From Oceanimonas aquatica (lineage in GTDB: Bacteria; Pseudomonadota; Gammaproteobacteria; Enterobacterales; Aeromonadaceae), in the NCBI RefSeq assembly GCF_030732065.1, contig NZ_JAVBHX010000004.1:124001-188000 (forward strand): a stretch of 64,000 nucleotides of DNA, read 5' to 3'. Shown piece by piece: positions 18,074-27,264 of this stretch; within the stretch, counting starts at the first letter, position 1, and each line of letters starts with the position of its first letter. The notes beneath the pieces were generated by a model that had not been told where the DNA came from, ran no database searches, and saw only the letters and a program-made list of their open reading frames with translations. The translations under genes were made by a program, and so were the position numbers.

Positions 18074-19561
18074 ATGACGACAGAGCAGCAACAAGACGAG
18101 AACAAGCTCATTGCCGAGCGCCGGGCCAAGCTCGAGCAGATCCGCAAGGACTGCCCGGCTAACGGTCACCCCAACGATTTCCGCCGCCAGCACCTGGCCG
18201 CCGATCTGCAGGCCAAATTCGGCGAGCACGATAAAGAAACCCTGGAGTCGCTGGGCAAGGTGGCCTCAGTCGCCGGCCGCATCATGGCCAAGCGTGGCCC
18301 CTTCCTGGCGCTGCAGGACATGTCCGGCCGCATTCAGGCCTACGCCACCAAGGATGCCCAGAAGCAGATCAAGGAGCAGTATAACGGCCTCGACATCGGC
18401 GACATCATCGGCGTGACCGGTACCCTGCACAAGTCCGGCAAGGGCGACCTCTACGTCAACATGGACAGCTTTCAGCTGCTGACCAAGGCCCTGCGCCCGC
18501 TGCCGGAGAAGTTCCACGGCCTGTCGGATCAGGAAACCCGCTACCGTCAGCGTTACCTGGACCTGATCACCAACGAAGACTCCCGCCAGACCTTTGTGGT
18601 GCGTTCAAAAGTCATGGCTGCCATTCGCAGCTTTATGAACAGCCACGGCTTTATGGAAGTGGAAACCCCCATGATGCAGGTGATTCCGGGTGGCGCCTCG
18701 GCCCGTCCCTTTATCACCCATCACAATGCGCTGGATCTGGACATGTATCTGCGCATCGCCCCCGAGCTGTATCTCAAGCGGCTGGTGGTGGGTGGTTTCG
18801 AGAAGGTGTTCGAGATCAACCGTAACTTCCGTAACGAAGGCCTGTCGCCCCGGCACAACCCCGAGTTCACCATGATGGAGTTCTACTGGGCCTACGCCGA
18901 CTACCGTGACCTGATGGACTTCACCGAGGAAATGCTGCGCACCGTCACCACCGAGGTGCTGGGCAGCGCCGAGGTGCAGTATGGCGAGGAGACCTTTGAC
19001 TTCGGCAAGCCGTTCGCGCGCCTGAGCATGAAGGACGCCATCCTCAAGTACAACCCGGAAGTGACCCTGGAGCAGCTGGCCACCTTTGAGACCGCCTGTG
19101 AAGTGGCCAAGGATCTCAAGATCAAGGTCGAGAAAACCTGGGGTCTGGGCCGCGTGATCACCGAGATCTTTGAAGAGACTGCCGAGCATCGCCTGATCCA
19201 GCCGACCTTCATCACCGAATACCCGGCCGAAGTGTCGCCGCTGGCGCGCCGCAACGACCAGGATCCCGAGATCACCGATCGCTTTGAGTTTTTCATCGGC
19301 GGCCGCGAGATCGCCAACGGCTTCTCCGAGCTCAACGACGCCGAAGATCAGGCCCAGCGCTTCCGCGATCAGGTGGAGCAGAAGGACGCCGGTGACGACG
19401 AAGCCATGTTCTACGACGAGGACTATGTGACCTCGCTGGAGCACGGCCTGCCGCCCACCGCCGGCCAGGGCATCGGCATCGACCGTCTGGTGATGCTGCT
19501 GACCGACTCTCACACCATTCGCGACGTGATCCTGTTCCCGACCCTGCGTCCGCAGCGGTAA
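18074..19561 (+). CDS. lysS: Lysyl-tRNA synthetase (class II)
   Basis: LysS charges tRNA(Lys) with lysine in the cytoplasm. This 495-residue protein has an OB-fold anticodon-binding domain (about 60-170) followed by a class II catalytic core: motif 1 [16 protein letters not shown], motif 2 [26 protein letters not shown], and motif 3 [18 protein letters not shown] near the C-terminus. The ATG at 18074 has AAGG upstream and fits the family start; the same frame is open 29 codons further into repeat DNA, which I reject. It is probably co-transcribed with prfB, although the gap of 168 bases holds a repeat fragment. A strong terminator follows. Confidence 0.97.
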   Translation: MTTEQQQDENKLIAERRAKLEQIRKDCPANGHPNDFRRQHLAADLQAKFGEHDKETLESLGKVASVAGRIMAKRGPFLALQDMSGRIQAYATKDAQKQIKEQYNGLDIGDIIGVTGTLHKSGKGDLYVNMDSFQLLTKALRPLPEKFHGLSDQETRYRQRYLDLITNEDSRQTFVVRSKVMAAIRSFMNSHGFMEVETPMMQVIPGGASARPFITHHNALDLDMYLRIAPELYLKRLVVGGFEKVFEINRNFRNEGLSPRHNPEFTMMEFYWAYADYRDLMDFTEEMLRTVTTEVLGSAEVQYGEETFDFGKPFARLSMKDAILKYNPEVTLEQLATFETACEVAKDLKIKVEKTWGLGRVITEIFEETAEHRLIQPTFITEYPAEVSPLARRNDQDPEITDRFEFFIGGREIANGFSELNDAEDQAQRFRDQVEQKDAGDDEAMFYDEDYVTSLEHGLPPTAGQGIGIDRLVMLLTDSHTIRDVILFPTLRPQR

Positions 19562-19597
19562 GTGGACTGGTCCCGCAAGGGAAAACGACGCCATCAA

Positions 19598-19630
19598 CCA
19601 CGCCGGCCTTTGGGCCGGCGTGGTTTTTTT
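19598..19630 (+). terminator. Intrinsic terminator after lysS
   Basis: The perfect 11-bp arms CCACGCCGGCC/GGCCGGCGTGG have a TTTG loop and seven T residues behind. Confidence 0.92.
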
Positions 19631-19742
19631 ACGGCCAAATATTTACCGGCTGCCGGCCCCTGGCGGAAAATGCCGGGCATTGGAATCGGGGTCTATAACG
19701 TGTACGTTGTATAAACATTTGGCAGAAAAGGGATATTTTTTA

Positions 19743-20984
19743 ATGACAGATGTTACACCAATGCCCAAAAACCCCGAAAAAGGCTATGTGGCCCTGCTGG
19801 GGTGGAGCCTGAATGCGATTGAGGCGGTGGACCGCTTTGATCGACGCTACGTGGTGGTGGCCCCCGACTGGGCCGAGGAATATTGCCGGCAGCATGATAT
19901 TCCCTATGTGCCCTGGAACTTCGAGCGCCTGAATGATCGCTCCATGGAAATCGCACACAAGTTGCGCGACATGGGGGTGGATGTGGCCATTCCCCTGTAT
20001 GAAGAAACCGTGGAGTGGGCCGGCGCCATCAACTCGGTGCTGCTGGACAACCCCCGGCTGTTCGGGCAGGCCATGCTGCTGCGCGACAAGGCGCTGATGA
20101 AACGCCGGGCGCAGCTGGGCGGGATCCGGGTTGGTATTTTTGAGGAAGCCCACGACAAGGACGATGTGATCCGCTTTCTCAAGCGGGTCAACCAGACCCT
20201 GCTGAAACTGGATGGTGATCCCAATGATCCCATTCACCTCAAGGCGTTCGACAAGGCCGGTTGCCTCGGGCACAGGGTTATTCGTACCCCGGACGAGGTG
20301 GATTCCATTCCCGACGAGGAATTTCCGGTGCTGATGGAGTCTCATCTGGATGGCTGGGAGTTCGCCGTCGAGGCCTGGATACACAAGGGCAAGATCATGT
20401 TCCTGAATATTTCGGAATATGTCACCCTGGGGTATTCGGTCTTTGTGCCGGCCACGCCGGAGCTGGAAAAATACCGTCCTCAGATCACGGCCCAGATTGA
20501 AAAGCTCATCAAGACCTTTGATATTGAATTCGGCTTTGTGCACCCGGAATACTTTGTGACCAGCGACGGTGAAATGTATTTCGGTGAAGTGGCCTACCGG
20601 CCGCCCGGCTTCAAGGTATTTGAGCTGCTGGAGCGGGCCTATGGATTCAACGCCTATCAGGGGCTGGTACTGGCCTTCGATCCCAAAACCACCGATGAGG
20701 AAATTGCCGACTTTTTCCCCCGTGAGGTGGTGGATGCCAGGGGCTATGCGGGTTGCTTCGGGGTGTATCCGCGGCGCCGGGTGGTGAGTCGCCTGGCCGT
20801 TCCGGAAGAAACGGAAGACCATGACTATTTTGAATCCCACGAACTGACGGCCCCGCTGGAAGAGACGGTCACCAAGCGCACCGCCTTTGGCACGCACTGG
20901 GGGCTGGTGTACTTCTTCGGAGACGATCCCTACGTGATGCGCGATCTGCTCAAGCATCAGGAAGAACTGGACTTTTACATCTAG
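19743..20984 (+). CDS. ATP-grasp family ligase of unknown substrate
   Basis: This 413-residue protein has a pre-ATP-grasp Rossmann-like domain (YVALLGWSLNAIEAVDRF; VDVAIPLYEETVEWAGAIN) and an ATP-grasp domain. K168 in HLKAFDKAGCLGH looks like the nucleotide-binding lysine. MESHLDGWEFAVEAW (E199, E207) and HPEYFVTSDGEMYFGEVAYRPPG (E269, E282, R286) give the metal/ATP residues, although the usual Asn two residues after E282 is Ala. Such enzymes join a carboxylate to an amine through an acyl phosphate. The ATG at 19743 has AGGGA upstream and is preferred over a longer frame reaching into the lysS terminator. A papain-like protein gene follows 77 bases later. The substrate is unknown. Confidence 0.85.
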   Translation: MTDVTPMPKNPEKGYVALLGWSLNAIEAVDRFDRRYVVVAPDWAEEYCRQHDIPYVPWNFERLNDRSMEIAHKLRDMGVDVAIPLYEETVEWAGAINSVLLDNPRLFGQAMLLRDKALMKRRAQLGGIRVGIFEEAHDKDDVIRFLKRVNQTLLKLDGDPNDPIHLKAFDKAGCLGHRVIRTPDEVDSIPDEEFPVLMESHLDGWEFAVEAWIHKGKIMFLNISEYVTLGYSVFVPATPELEKYRPQITAQIEKLIKTFDIEFGFVHPEYFVTSDGEMYFGEVAYRPPGFKVFELLERAYGFNAYQGLVLAFDPKTTDEEIADFFPREVVDARGYAGCFGVYPRRRVVSRLAVPEETEDHDYFESHELTAPLEETVTKRTAFGTHWGLVYFFGDDPYVMRDLLKHQEELDFYI

Positions 20985-21012
20985 GATCGGTGAGAGCCAC
21001 CGTCAACACGTT

Positions 21013-21044
21013 GATGGAATGGCCCCGCCCGGGGTCATTCCATC
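21013..21044 (+). promoter_or_regulatory. Intercistronic hairpin between the ATP-grasp and papain-like genes
   Basis: GATGGAATG pairs with CATTCCATC, a G-T pair follows, and an inner CCCC/GGGG stem closes on GCCC, about 14 pairs in all. There is no T-run, so mRNA processing or differential expression is more likely than termination. Confidence 0.5.
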
Positions 21045-21061
21045 CCGAATGAGGTATTCCC

Positions 21062-23086
21062 TTGATTTCCGCGCAAGACGCTCCACGCAGCGATAATGCT
21101 ACCCTGACCAAACGCCTGGCGAGTCTGGATGATGCCGTGCAGAGCATGATTGAGACCCGCGACTATGCCAAACATCTGAAATTGCGCCGGGTGCTGGATG
21201 CGGCCCGGCGCGTGTTGCTGCTGCCCGGTGGCTGTGCCGCCATTGAGGCCCGGGCTCAAACGCTGGAAGCGGCCGGGGTTTTTCTGGGAACCGACTGGGC
21301 CAGCCCGCACATTCTGTTGCCGGCGCTGACGGCCTATTCGCTGAGCAGTGCCGAGGCCGATACCGTGGTCATGGAGGCACTCAGCGAGCTGCGGCTGCTA
21401 GCCGTGGCGCAGGGGCATTTTTCCCATTCACTGATATCGGCGGAGCAGGCCCGGCACTATCTGTCTCAGGTGATGGCCATCAATTTGTCGCTGTTGTTTA
21501 CGCCGCCGACGGAAGCGGAGCGGGAGCAGCAGGGGCGGCTGGCGCTGATGACCCGGGCGCTGTTTGGCTACCTGAGTGAGGTGATCGGCTATGAGAAAGT
21601 GCTCGATCAGCTGGTTGACGAGATCTGGCGGATCCTTCAGCAGCGCCCCATACAGGTGGAGCAGGTCAGGCAGATGATCACCCAGATCGCCATCTGCCGG
21701 AACAACCCGGAGATCGAACTGGGGGCCAGCGGCGCCGGGGCCGATCGTCTGATCAGCAGCCTTTACGGCACCACTCAGGGCTGCCGGGAGGATCCCGGCG
21801 TTGAGGTGTACCGGCAGCGGCTGGAGGCCATGGACCGAGGCCAGCTGCAATATGAAGCCGCCGGCTTTGCCCGCGCCATGCACGATACCGGCCTGGTGTC
21901 GCCCTATCATACGATGCTGGTGCATTTTCTGCTCACTCAGGACGATCATCTGCTGAGCGAGGCCCTGGGCCTGTCCAGCACCGGGCGGGACTGCATGCTC
22001 TGTTACCGTGAACTGGTGCACAGCCTGATTCGGGAAGCCATTCACCCTCAAACCGCTCAGGCGCTGTACGGTCTGGCACTGACGCTGGAGCGCGGCATTT
22101 TGTACCAGCCACCGGTGGCACCGGCGCTCTGGCGCCAGCTGGCCCTGCCGCTGTCAGTGTATTCGCGGCAACGTCTGGAACAGGCCTTTGGCACCGCCCC
22201 GGCCCCTCGGGCCTGGCTGTTGGCGGGGGTGTTGTCCATGCTGGGCCAGCCTCTTGGGGTCGGGCAGGGCAACAACCCCACCTGTCAGTCTGCCCGGGCA
22301 TTGTCCATGTGGTCGTACAATGATCCCGACTACCTGCTGCAGATCGTGGTGTGGGCCGTCCGGGACGATGAAGTGATCATGCACTTTGAAGGTCAGCCCA
22401 TTTCCTCGCGGCAAAGTGCCGGCGGCGTGGCTAATTCGCTGCCGGTGGATCTGGATCCGGTGTCCTTGCTGGTGGTGCCGCACCTGGATCGTATTTATGC
22501 GGAGATGGGCCGCCGTTGTGTCGGCCGGGAAGGGGATCCTCACCGCTGGATCAACCCCGAGTTTCACGGCTGGTGGACGGGGCGGGGCTTTCGCATCAAT
22601 GTGGATGTGGCAACCGGCAAGCTGACGGATCTGGAGAATTTTCAGCGCCATTTCTATGCCTGCTATCACCCCTATTACAACGGCAACCAGCCGGTGGTGC
22701 ACCCCCAGCCCGCCGGTATCGCGGTAACCGACAGCGCGGCGAGATTTATCGGCTGGCATGCCATTACCCTGCTCAGGGTGAGCCTGGATCCCCAGGACCA
22801 GATGCGGGTGTATTTCTATAACCCCAACAATGACAGCGGGCAAAACTGGGGGGACGGCGTGGTGGTCAGTACCGCCGGGAACGGCGAGCGCTTTGGCGAA
22901 GCGTCCCTGCCGTTCGAGCAGCTGGCTTCCCGTCTTTATATCTTTCACTACGATCCGCTGGAGCGGGGCGAACTGGCCGCCATCAGCCAGGAAGAGCTGG
23001 AGCGGGTGATCGCCTATACCACCCGCAGCTGGGGCGCCGATCGCCTGCCGCCGGTGGACCTGCAGGCCAGTTCCGGCGGTACCTGA
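21062..23086 (+). CDS. Large protein with C-terminal papain-like (Cys-His-Asn) domain
   Basis: The protein has 674 residues. The start is TTG at 21062 with GAGG 7 bases upstream; no signal peptide or membrane helix is seen. Residues 1 to about 390 look mainly helical and match nothing I recognise. The C-terminal part shows a papain-type arrangement: Q402 six residues before C408 (GQGNNPTCQSARAL), H566 (GWHAITLL), then N587 (YFYNPNNDSGQNWGDG). Papain has Q19, C25, H159 and N175, so order and spacing agree. The likely activity is cysteine peptidase, amidase or transglutaminase-type acyl transfer. It pairs with the ATP-grasp gene upstream, suggesting make-and-break or relay chemistry on an amide bond. 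I do not know a named family. Confidence 0.75.
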   Translation: MISAQDAPRSDNATLTKRLASLDDAVQSMIETRDYAKHLKLRRVLDAARRVLLLPGGCAAIEARAQTLEAAGVFLGTDWASPHILLPALTAYSLSSAEADTVVMEALSELRLLAVAQGHFSHSLISAEQARHYLSQVMAINLSLLFTPPTEAEREQQGRLALMTRALFGYLSEVIGYEKVLDQLVDEIWRILQQRPIQVEQVRQMITQIAICRNNPEIELGASGAGADRLISSLYGTTQGCREDPGVEVYRQRLEAMDRGQLQYEAAGFARAMHDTGLVSPYHTMLVHFLLTQDDHLLSEALGLSSTGRDCMLCYRELVHSLIREAIHPQTAQALYGLALTLERGILYQPPVAPALWRQLALPLSVYSRQRLEQAFGTAPAPRAWLLAGVLSMLGQPLGVGQGNNPTCQSARALSMWSYNDPDYLLQIVVWAVRDDEVIMHFEGQPISSRQSAGGVANSLPVDLDPVSLLVVPHLDRIYAEMGRRCVGREGDPHRWINPEFHGWWTGRGFRINVDVATGKLTDLENFQRHFYACYHPYYNGNQPVVHPQPAGIAVTDSAARFIGWHAITLLRVSLDPQDQMRVYFYNPNNDSGQNWGDGVVVSTAGNGERFGEASLPFEQLASRLYIFHYDPLERGELAAISQEELERVIAYTTRSWGADRLPPVDLQASSGGT

Positions 23087-23104
23087 CGTCGCATTCAGGG
23101 CACA

Positions 23105-23134
23105 AAAACACCGAACCGGCCGGTTCGGTGTTTT
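23105..23134. terminator. Bidirectional terminator between convergent units
   Basis: A 30-base perfect palindrome, with half-arm AAAACACCGAACCGG, ends in TTTT on both strands. It separates the papain-like gene from the aminotransferase gene. Confidence 0.9.
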
Positions 23135-23151
23135 GCGTCAGTCGGTAACGC

Positions 23152-24558
23152 TTACCGGGCCCTGAGATCGCCGCTGCGTATCAGCTCGTCGGTGACGGTG
23201 TTCACCGCCTTTTCGGTGCGCGCCACGATATCGTCTATGTCATTGGGGGTTACCACCAGCGGCGGGGCAAAGCCCAGAATATCGCCATGGGGCATGGCCC
23301 GGGCGATCAGCCCCTGCTCCAGGCAGGCGGCGGCGATGCGCGGCCCGACCTTGAGAGCGGGGTCCAGGTGAGTGCGACTGGCCGGGTTACTGGAAAACTC
23401 CAGCGCCGCCAGCAGGCCGATGCCCCGGCAGTCGCCCACCAGTGGGTGGCCGGCAAAGGTGGCTTTCATGCGTTGCTGCAGATGGGCGCCGGTGCCTTCG
23501 GCGTTACCCACCAGGTTTTCCCGGTCGATAATATCCAGGTTGCACAGCGCCGCCGCCGCCCCCATGGGGTGACCGGAATAGGTGTAGCCGTGACCGATGG
23601 CGCCCCAGTCGTCGGTGCCTCGCTCCAGGGTTTGCCAGACTTTCTCGCCCACAATCACGCCCGACAGCGGCTGATAGGCCGAGGTCAGGCCCTTGGCCAC
23701 CGTCATCAGATCCGGCTTCATGTCGTAATACAGCGAGCCAAATTCGGCCCCCAGCCGGCCAAAGCCGCACACCACCTCGTCGGCAATCAGCAGCACATCA
23801 TACTTGTCGAGCACCCTGCGAATTTCGGGCCAGTAGCCTGCCGGCGGCGGCACTATGCCCCCGGTGCCCAGCACCGGCTCGGCGATCATGGCCGCCACTG
23901 TGTCCGGGCCTTCGGCCAGGATCTTTGCTTCCAGCTGGTCGGCGCACCAGCGGGAAAACTCTTGCTCGCTCATGGCCCCGTCGGCCCGGCGATAGTAGTA
24001 GGGCGCCACGGTATGATGAATGCGTTCCAGCGGCAGATCGAAATGGGCATGGAACAGCGGCAGCCCGGTCAGCGAGCCCGCGGCCACGCTGGAGCCATGG
24101 TAGCCTCGATCCCGGGAGATGATTTTTTTCTTGTCCGGCCGGCCCAGCACATTGTTGTAGTACCACACCAGCTTGATCTGGGTTTCGTTGGCGTCGCTGC
24201 CCGACAGGCCGTAATAGACCTTGCTCATGCCGGCGGGGGCCTTGTCGAGAATGCGCCGGGAAAGGGTGATCAGCGCCTCGTTACTGTGGCCCACATAGGT
24301 GTGGTAGTAGGCCAGCTTTTTCGCCTGTTCATACATGGCCTCGGCCATTTCCATGCGGCCATAGCCGATGTTGACGCAATAGAGGCCGGCAAAGGCGTCG
24401 ATCAGCTCGGTGCCCTGGGAGTCATAAATGCGAATGCCTTCGGCACCGGTGATAATGCGCCCGCTCATTTCGCCCCGGGCATACTGGCCAAGGGGAGTGG
24501 AGGCGTGAAAGATGGTGTGGCGATCGGTTTCCAGCCATTGCTGCGTGTTCAGGGTCAT
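23152..24558 (-). CDS. Class III PLP-dependent aminotransferase (omega-amino acid/polyamine type)
   Basis: This 468-residue fold-type I aminotransferase carries AFAGLYCVNIGYGRMEMAEAM, LSGSDANETQIKLVWYY, RGYHGSSVAAGSLTG, the PLP Asp in LLIADEVVCGFGR, and the Schiff-base lysine in TVAKGLTSAYQPLSG. The wording is close to putrescine-pyruvate (SpuC) and omega-amino acid:pyruvate aminotransferases, which produce an aldehyde and alanine. AGGAGG precedes the ATG. The dehydrogenase gene 26 bases upstream would oxidise the aldehyde product, so the pair probably degrades a primary amine or omega-amino acid such as putrescine or GABA. The precise substrate is not readable from the sequence. Confidence 0.88.
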   Translation of the reverse strand: MTLNTQQWLETDRHTIFHASTPLGQYARGEMSGRIITGAEGIRIYDSQGTELIDAFAGLYCVNIGYGRMEMAEAMYEQAKKLAYYHTYVGHSNEALITLSRRILDKAPAGMSKVYYGLSGSDANETQIKLVWYYNNVLGRPDKKKIISRDRGYHGSSVAAGSLTGLPLFHAHFDLPLERIHHTVAPYYYRRADGAMSEQEFSRWCADQLEAKILAEGPDTVAAMIAEPVLGTGGIVPPPAGYWPEIRRVLDKYDVLLIADEVVCGFGRLGAEFGSLYYDMKPDLMTVAKGLTSAYQPLSGVIVGEKVWQTLERGTDDWGAIGHGYTYSGHPMGAAAALCNLDIIDRENLVGNAEGTGAHLQQRMKATFAGHPLVGDCRGIGLLAALEFSSNPASRTHLDPALKVGPRIAAACLEQGLIARAMPHGDILGFAPPLVVTPNDIDDIVARTEKAVNTVTDELIRSGDLRAR

Positions 24559-24584
24559 GGTGAACCTCCTGTTCGAATGCGCGA

Positions 24585-26084
24585 TTAAAGCCCGCCCAGG
24601 CAGGCGTACTTCAGGTTGCTGAAATCATCAAAACCGTGGCGGCTGCCTTCCCGGCCCAGCCCCGAGTGCTTGATGCCACCAAAGGGGATGCAATGGCCGG
24701 TCATTTTTACCGAGTTGACCGCCACCATGCCGAACTCAAGGCCGTCCAGCAGCGGCCAGATTTGCCGTTGATCATGGCCGAACACATAGGCGGCCAGGCC
24801 GTACTCGGTGTCGTTGGCCAGTGTCAGCAGCTGGTTGGTGTCGTCATAGGGCAGTACGGCGGCCACCGGGCAGAAGGTTTCTTCCCGGAATACCCGCATG
24901 GCCGGGGTGACATCGGCCAGCAGCACCGGCAGAAAGAAGTTTTCGCCGGGGCCGGTGTGCTTGTTGCCGGCAAACAGCCGGGCGCCGTGCGCCAGGGCGT
25001 CGTCCACCAGCGCCTGGGCGTTCTCGACTGCCCGGCGGTGAATAAGCGGACCCATGGTCACGCCGGCTTCAAGGCCGTTGCCCACTCGAATGCGGGCCAT
25101 TTCGCCGGCAAAGGCATCGAGAAATTCCTCATAGTGCGCCCGGGGCACCAGAATGCGGTTGGCGGCCAGGCAGTCCTGACCGGCGGTCTGGAACTTGGCG
25201 GCCACCGCCGCCTGAGCGGCCTCTTTCAGGTCCATGTCGGGCAGCACGATAAAGGGCGCATTGCCGCCCAGCTCCATGGCGCACTTCTTCACCGTGTTGG
25301 CGCAGGCGGCCAGCAGTTGCTTGCCCACTTGAGTGGAGCCGGTAAACGACAGTGCCCGCACTCTGTCGTCCCGGCACAGGGCCTCACCCAGCTCGGCGCC
25401 GGCACCGGTGATCACGTTGATCACGCCGGGGGCAAAGCCGGCCCGCTCGGCCAGCTCCGCCAGCGCCAGGGCGGAAAATGGCGTTTCGCTGGCGGGTTTG
25501 ATCACCAGGGTGCAGCCAATGGCCAGGGCCGCCGCCGCCTTGCGGGTGATCATGGCGTGGGGAAAGTTCCAGGGGGTGATCAAGGCCGCCACGCCCACCG
25601 GCTCGCGCTGGGTAAGGAGTTTGGCCCCGGGAATATGGCTGGGAATGGTGTCGCCGCAGGCGCGGCGGCCTTCTTCGGCAAACCAGCGCACAAAGGAGGC
25701 GCCATAGTCTATTTCGCCCTGGGCATCGGCCCGGGGCTTGCCCTGCTCCAGTACCATGAGAGTGGCCAGGTCTTCCTTGTGCTCAAGAATGAGATCATGC
25801 CAGCGCATCAGCAGGGCGGCGCGTTCGTCCGCCATCAGGCCGCGCCAGTCAGCAAAGGCGGTCTGGGCGGCATCCACCGCGTGCGTCACCTGCTCGGCAT
25901 CGAGCCTGGGCACATGGCCAATCACGTCGTTGGTGGCCGGATTGAATACCGGCGAATCGCTGCGTCCGTGCACCCACTGGCCGTTGATATAGGCCAGCTC
26001 CCGCACCAGGCGCGGATCCGTCAGATAGGGCATCAGGGCGTCGGTTACCTTGCCGTTGCCAAAAATGCGTTCCATGGCTTTCAT
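24585..26084 (-). CDS. gabD: NAD(P)-dependent succinate-semialdehyde-type dehydrogenase
   Basis: This 499-residue aldehyde dehydrogenase carries the cofactor region PWNFPHAMITRKAAAALAIGC, the general base Glu in MELGGNAPFIV, and the catalytic Cys in GQDCLAANR. The closing KMTGHCIPFGGIKHSGLGREGSRHG is typical of GabD-class succinate-semialdehyde dehydrogenases. It starts with a good AAGGAG seven bases before the ATG. The N-terminus is about 15 residues longer than in E. coli GabD. Together with the downstream aminotransferase it would convert an omega-amino acid to a dicarboxylate entering the TCA cycle. Glutarate-semialdehyde or another aldehyde is possible. Confidence 0.85.
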   Translation of the reverse strand: MKAMERIFGNGKVTDALMPYLTDPRLVRELAYINGQWVHGRSDSPVFNPATNDVIGHVPRLDAEQVTHAVDAAQTAFADWRGLMADERAALLMRWHDLILEHKEDLATLMVLEQGKPRADAQGEIDYGASFVRWFAEEGRRACGDTIPSHIPGAKLLTQREPVGVAALITPWNFPHAMITRKAAAALAIGCTLVIKPASETPFSALALAELAERAGFAPGVINVITGAGAELGEALCRDDRVRALSFTGSTQVGKQLLAACANTVKKCAMELGGNAPFIVLPDMDLKEAAQAAVAAKFQTAGQDCLAANRILVPRAHYEEFLDAFAGEMARIRVGNGLEAGVTMGPLIHRRAVENAQALVDDALAHGARLFAGNKHTGPGENFFLPVLLADVTPAMRVFREETFCPVAAVLPYDDTNQLLTLANDTEYGLAAYVFGHDQRQIWPLLDGLEFGMVAVNSVKMTGHCIPFGGIKHSGLGREGSRHGFDDFSNLKYACLGGL

Positions 26085-26285
26085 ACGCAGACTCCTTGAA
26101 TGGCCGGGTCACGATAAAAGTCTAGGTAGCCGGGGGCGGTGGTTTTTTTCGTTATGGCCGCGGGGCGGGCGTGTTTTTTTTGAAAATGGCGTAAAAAGGC
26201 CGGCTTTTTTCGCAAGCGTATTTCGGCTTGCACCTTTGGCTTAACTTTGGATAATTCGCACTTCATTGCCTGCCGGAGAAACAAG

Positions 26286-27002
26286 ATGACAGAACAGAAG
26301 CCGCCCGCTCAGACCGAGGAAGAGCTGCGCAAGCGTAAAATTCGCAGCTTTGTGCGCCGGGAAGGCCGCCTGACCAAGGGCCAGGAAAAGGCCATGGCGG
26401 AGCAGTGGCCGGTGATGGGCATAGAGTTCAGCGGTGAGCTGCTGGATCTGGACGCCGTGTTCGGCCGAGTCGCCCCGCGGGTGCTGGAAATCGGCTTTGG
26501 CATGGGCGGCTCTCTGGTGGAAATGGCCGCCGCCGCGCCGGAGCAGGACTTTATCGGCATTGAAGTGCACACCCCGGGCGTGGGCGCCTGCCTGATGGGG
26601 GCGGCGGAAGCCGGTCTCACCAACCTGCGGGTAATGTGCCACGACGCGGTGGAAGTGTTCGAGCAAATGCTGCCCGAGCAAAGCCTGGACCGGGTGCAGC
26701 TGTTTTTTCCCGATCCCTGGCACAAGAAGCGCCACCACAAGCGCCGCATTGTGCGCCCCGAGTTTGTGGAAATGGTGCGCAGCAAGCTGAAGATTGGCGG
26801 TGAATTCCACATGGCCACCGACTGGGAAAACTACGCCGAGCATATGCTGGAAGTGATGAAGGCAGCCCCCGGTTACGCCAACGCCGCCACCGACGGCGAC
26901 TATATGCCGCGCCCCGACTACCGCCCGCTGACCAAGTTTGAACAGCGTGGCCACCGTCTGGGCCACGGCGTCTGGGATTTGATCTTTACCCGCACCAAGT
27001 AA
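26286..27002 (+). CDS. trmB: tRNA (guanine-N7-)-methyltransferase TrmB
   Basis: TrmB makes m7G46 in the variable loop of tRNAs using SAM. This 238-residue protein has the SAM motif [30 protein letters not shown], and the family signature [17 protein letters not shown], with a C-terminal [13 protein letters not shown] chose the ATG at 26286, with GGAG 8 bases upstream; a 13-codon in-frame extension lacks support. It is divergent from the gabD-type gene across about 200 bases. Weak and stronger hairpins follow. Confidence 0.95.
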   Translation: MTEQKPPAQTEEELRKRKIRSFVRREGRLTKGQEKAMAEQWPVMGIEFSGELLDLDAVFGRVAPRVLEIGFGMGGSLVEMAAAAPEQDFIGIEVHTPGVGACLMGAAEAGLTNLRVMCHDAVEVFEQMLPEQSLDRVQLFFPDPWHKKRHHKRRIVRPEFVEMVRSKLKIGGEFHMATDWENYAEHMLEVMKAAPGYANAATDGDYMPRPDYRPLTKFEQRGHRLGHGVWDLIFTRTK

Positions 27003-27015
27003 TTCCCTTCTTTTG

Positions 27016-27038
27016 CAAGGCCGGCTTCGCCGGCCTTG
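27016..27038 (+). terminator. Hairpin after trmB (weak T tail)
   Basis: The perfect 10-bp stem CAAGGCCGGC/GCCGGCCTTG with a TTC loop is followed by ATTCGTTCT rather than a clean T-run. Confidence 0.6.
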
Positions 27039-27073
27039 ATTCGTTCTGTAAGTGTTTGTTTTCGGTCTTTAAG

Positions 27074-27103
27074 AAAAAAAGACAGTGGTTATCACTGTTT
27101 TTT
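27074..27103. terminator. Bidirectional terminator-like hairpin in AT-rich spacer
   Basis: ACAGTG/CACTGT pair around GTTAT, flanked by a run of A on the left and T on the right. It lies in an AT-rich 200-base stretch upstream of the envelope cassette and could stop trmB readthrough or be an operator. Confidence 0.5.
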
Positions 27104-27264
27104 AGTTATTCCTGCCATTTTTGTTCTGCCTTTTCATTTTTCATCGCGCCCATTTCGTTTTAATACTAATGGGTGGTTCAAACAGGTCTTTTTTTTGTGT
27201 TTAATAGGCGCGTCAGTTTCTGGCGTACCCATTAATCCGATTCAAAGTACATGGAAGAACGCGA

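Noticed and set aside
27036-27264. Frame of 107 codons starting at 27036
   Set aside because: It lies in AT-rich promoter DNA, overlaps the lipoprotein gene in another frame and has no domain.
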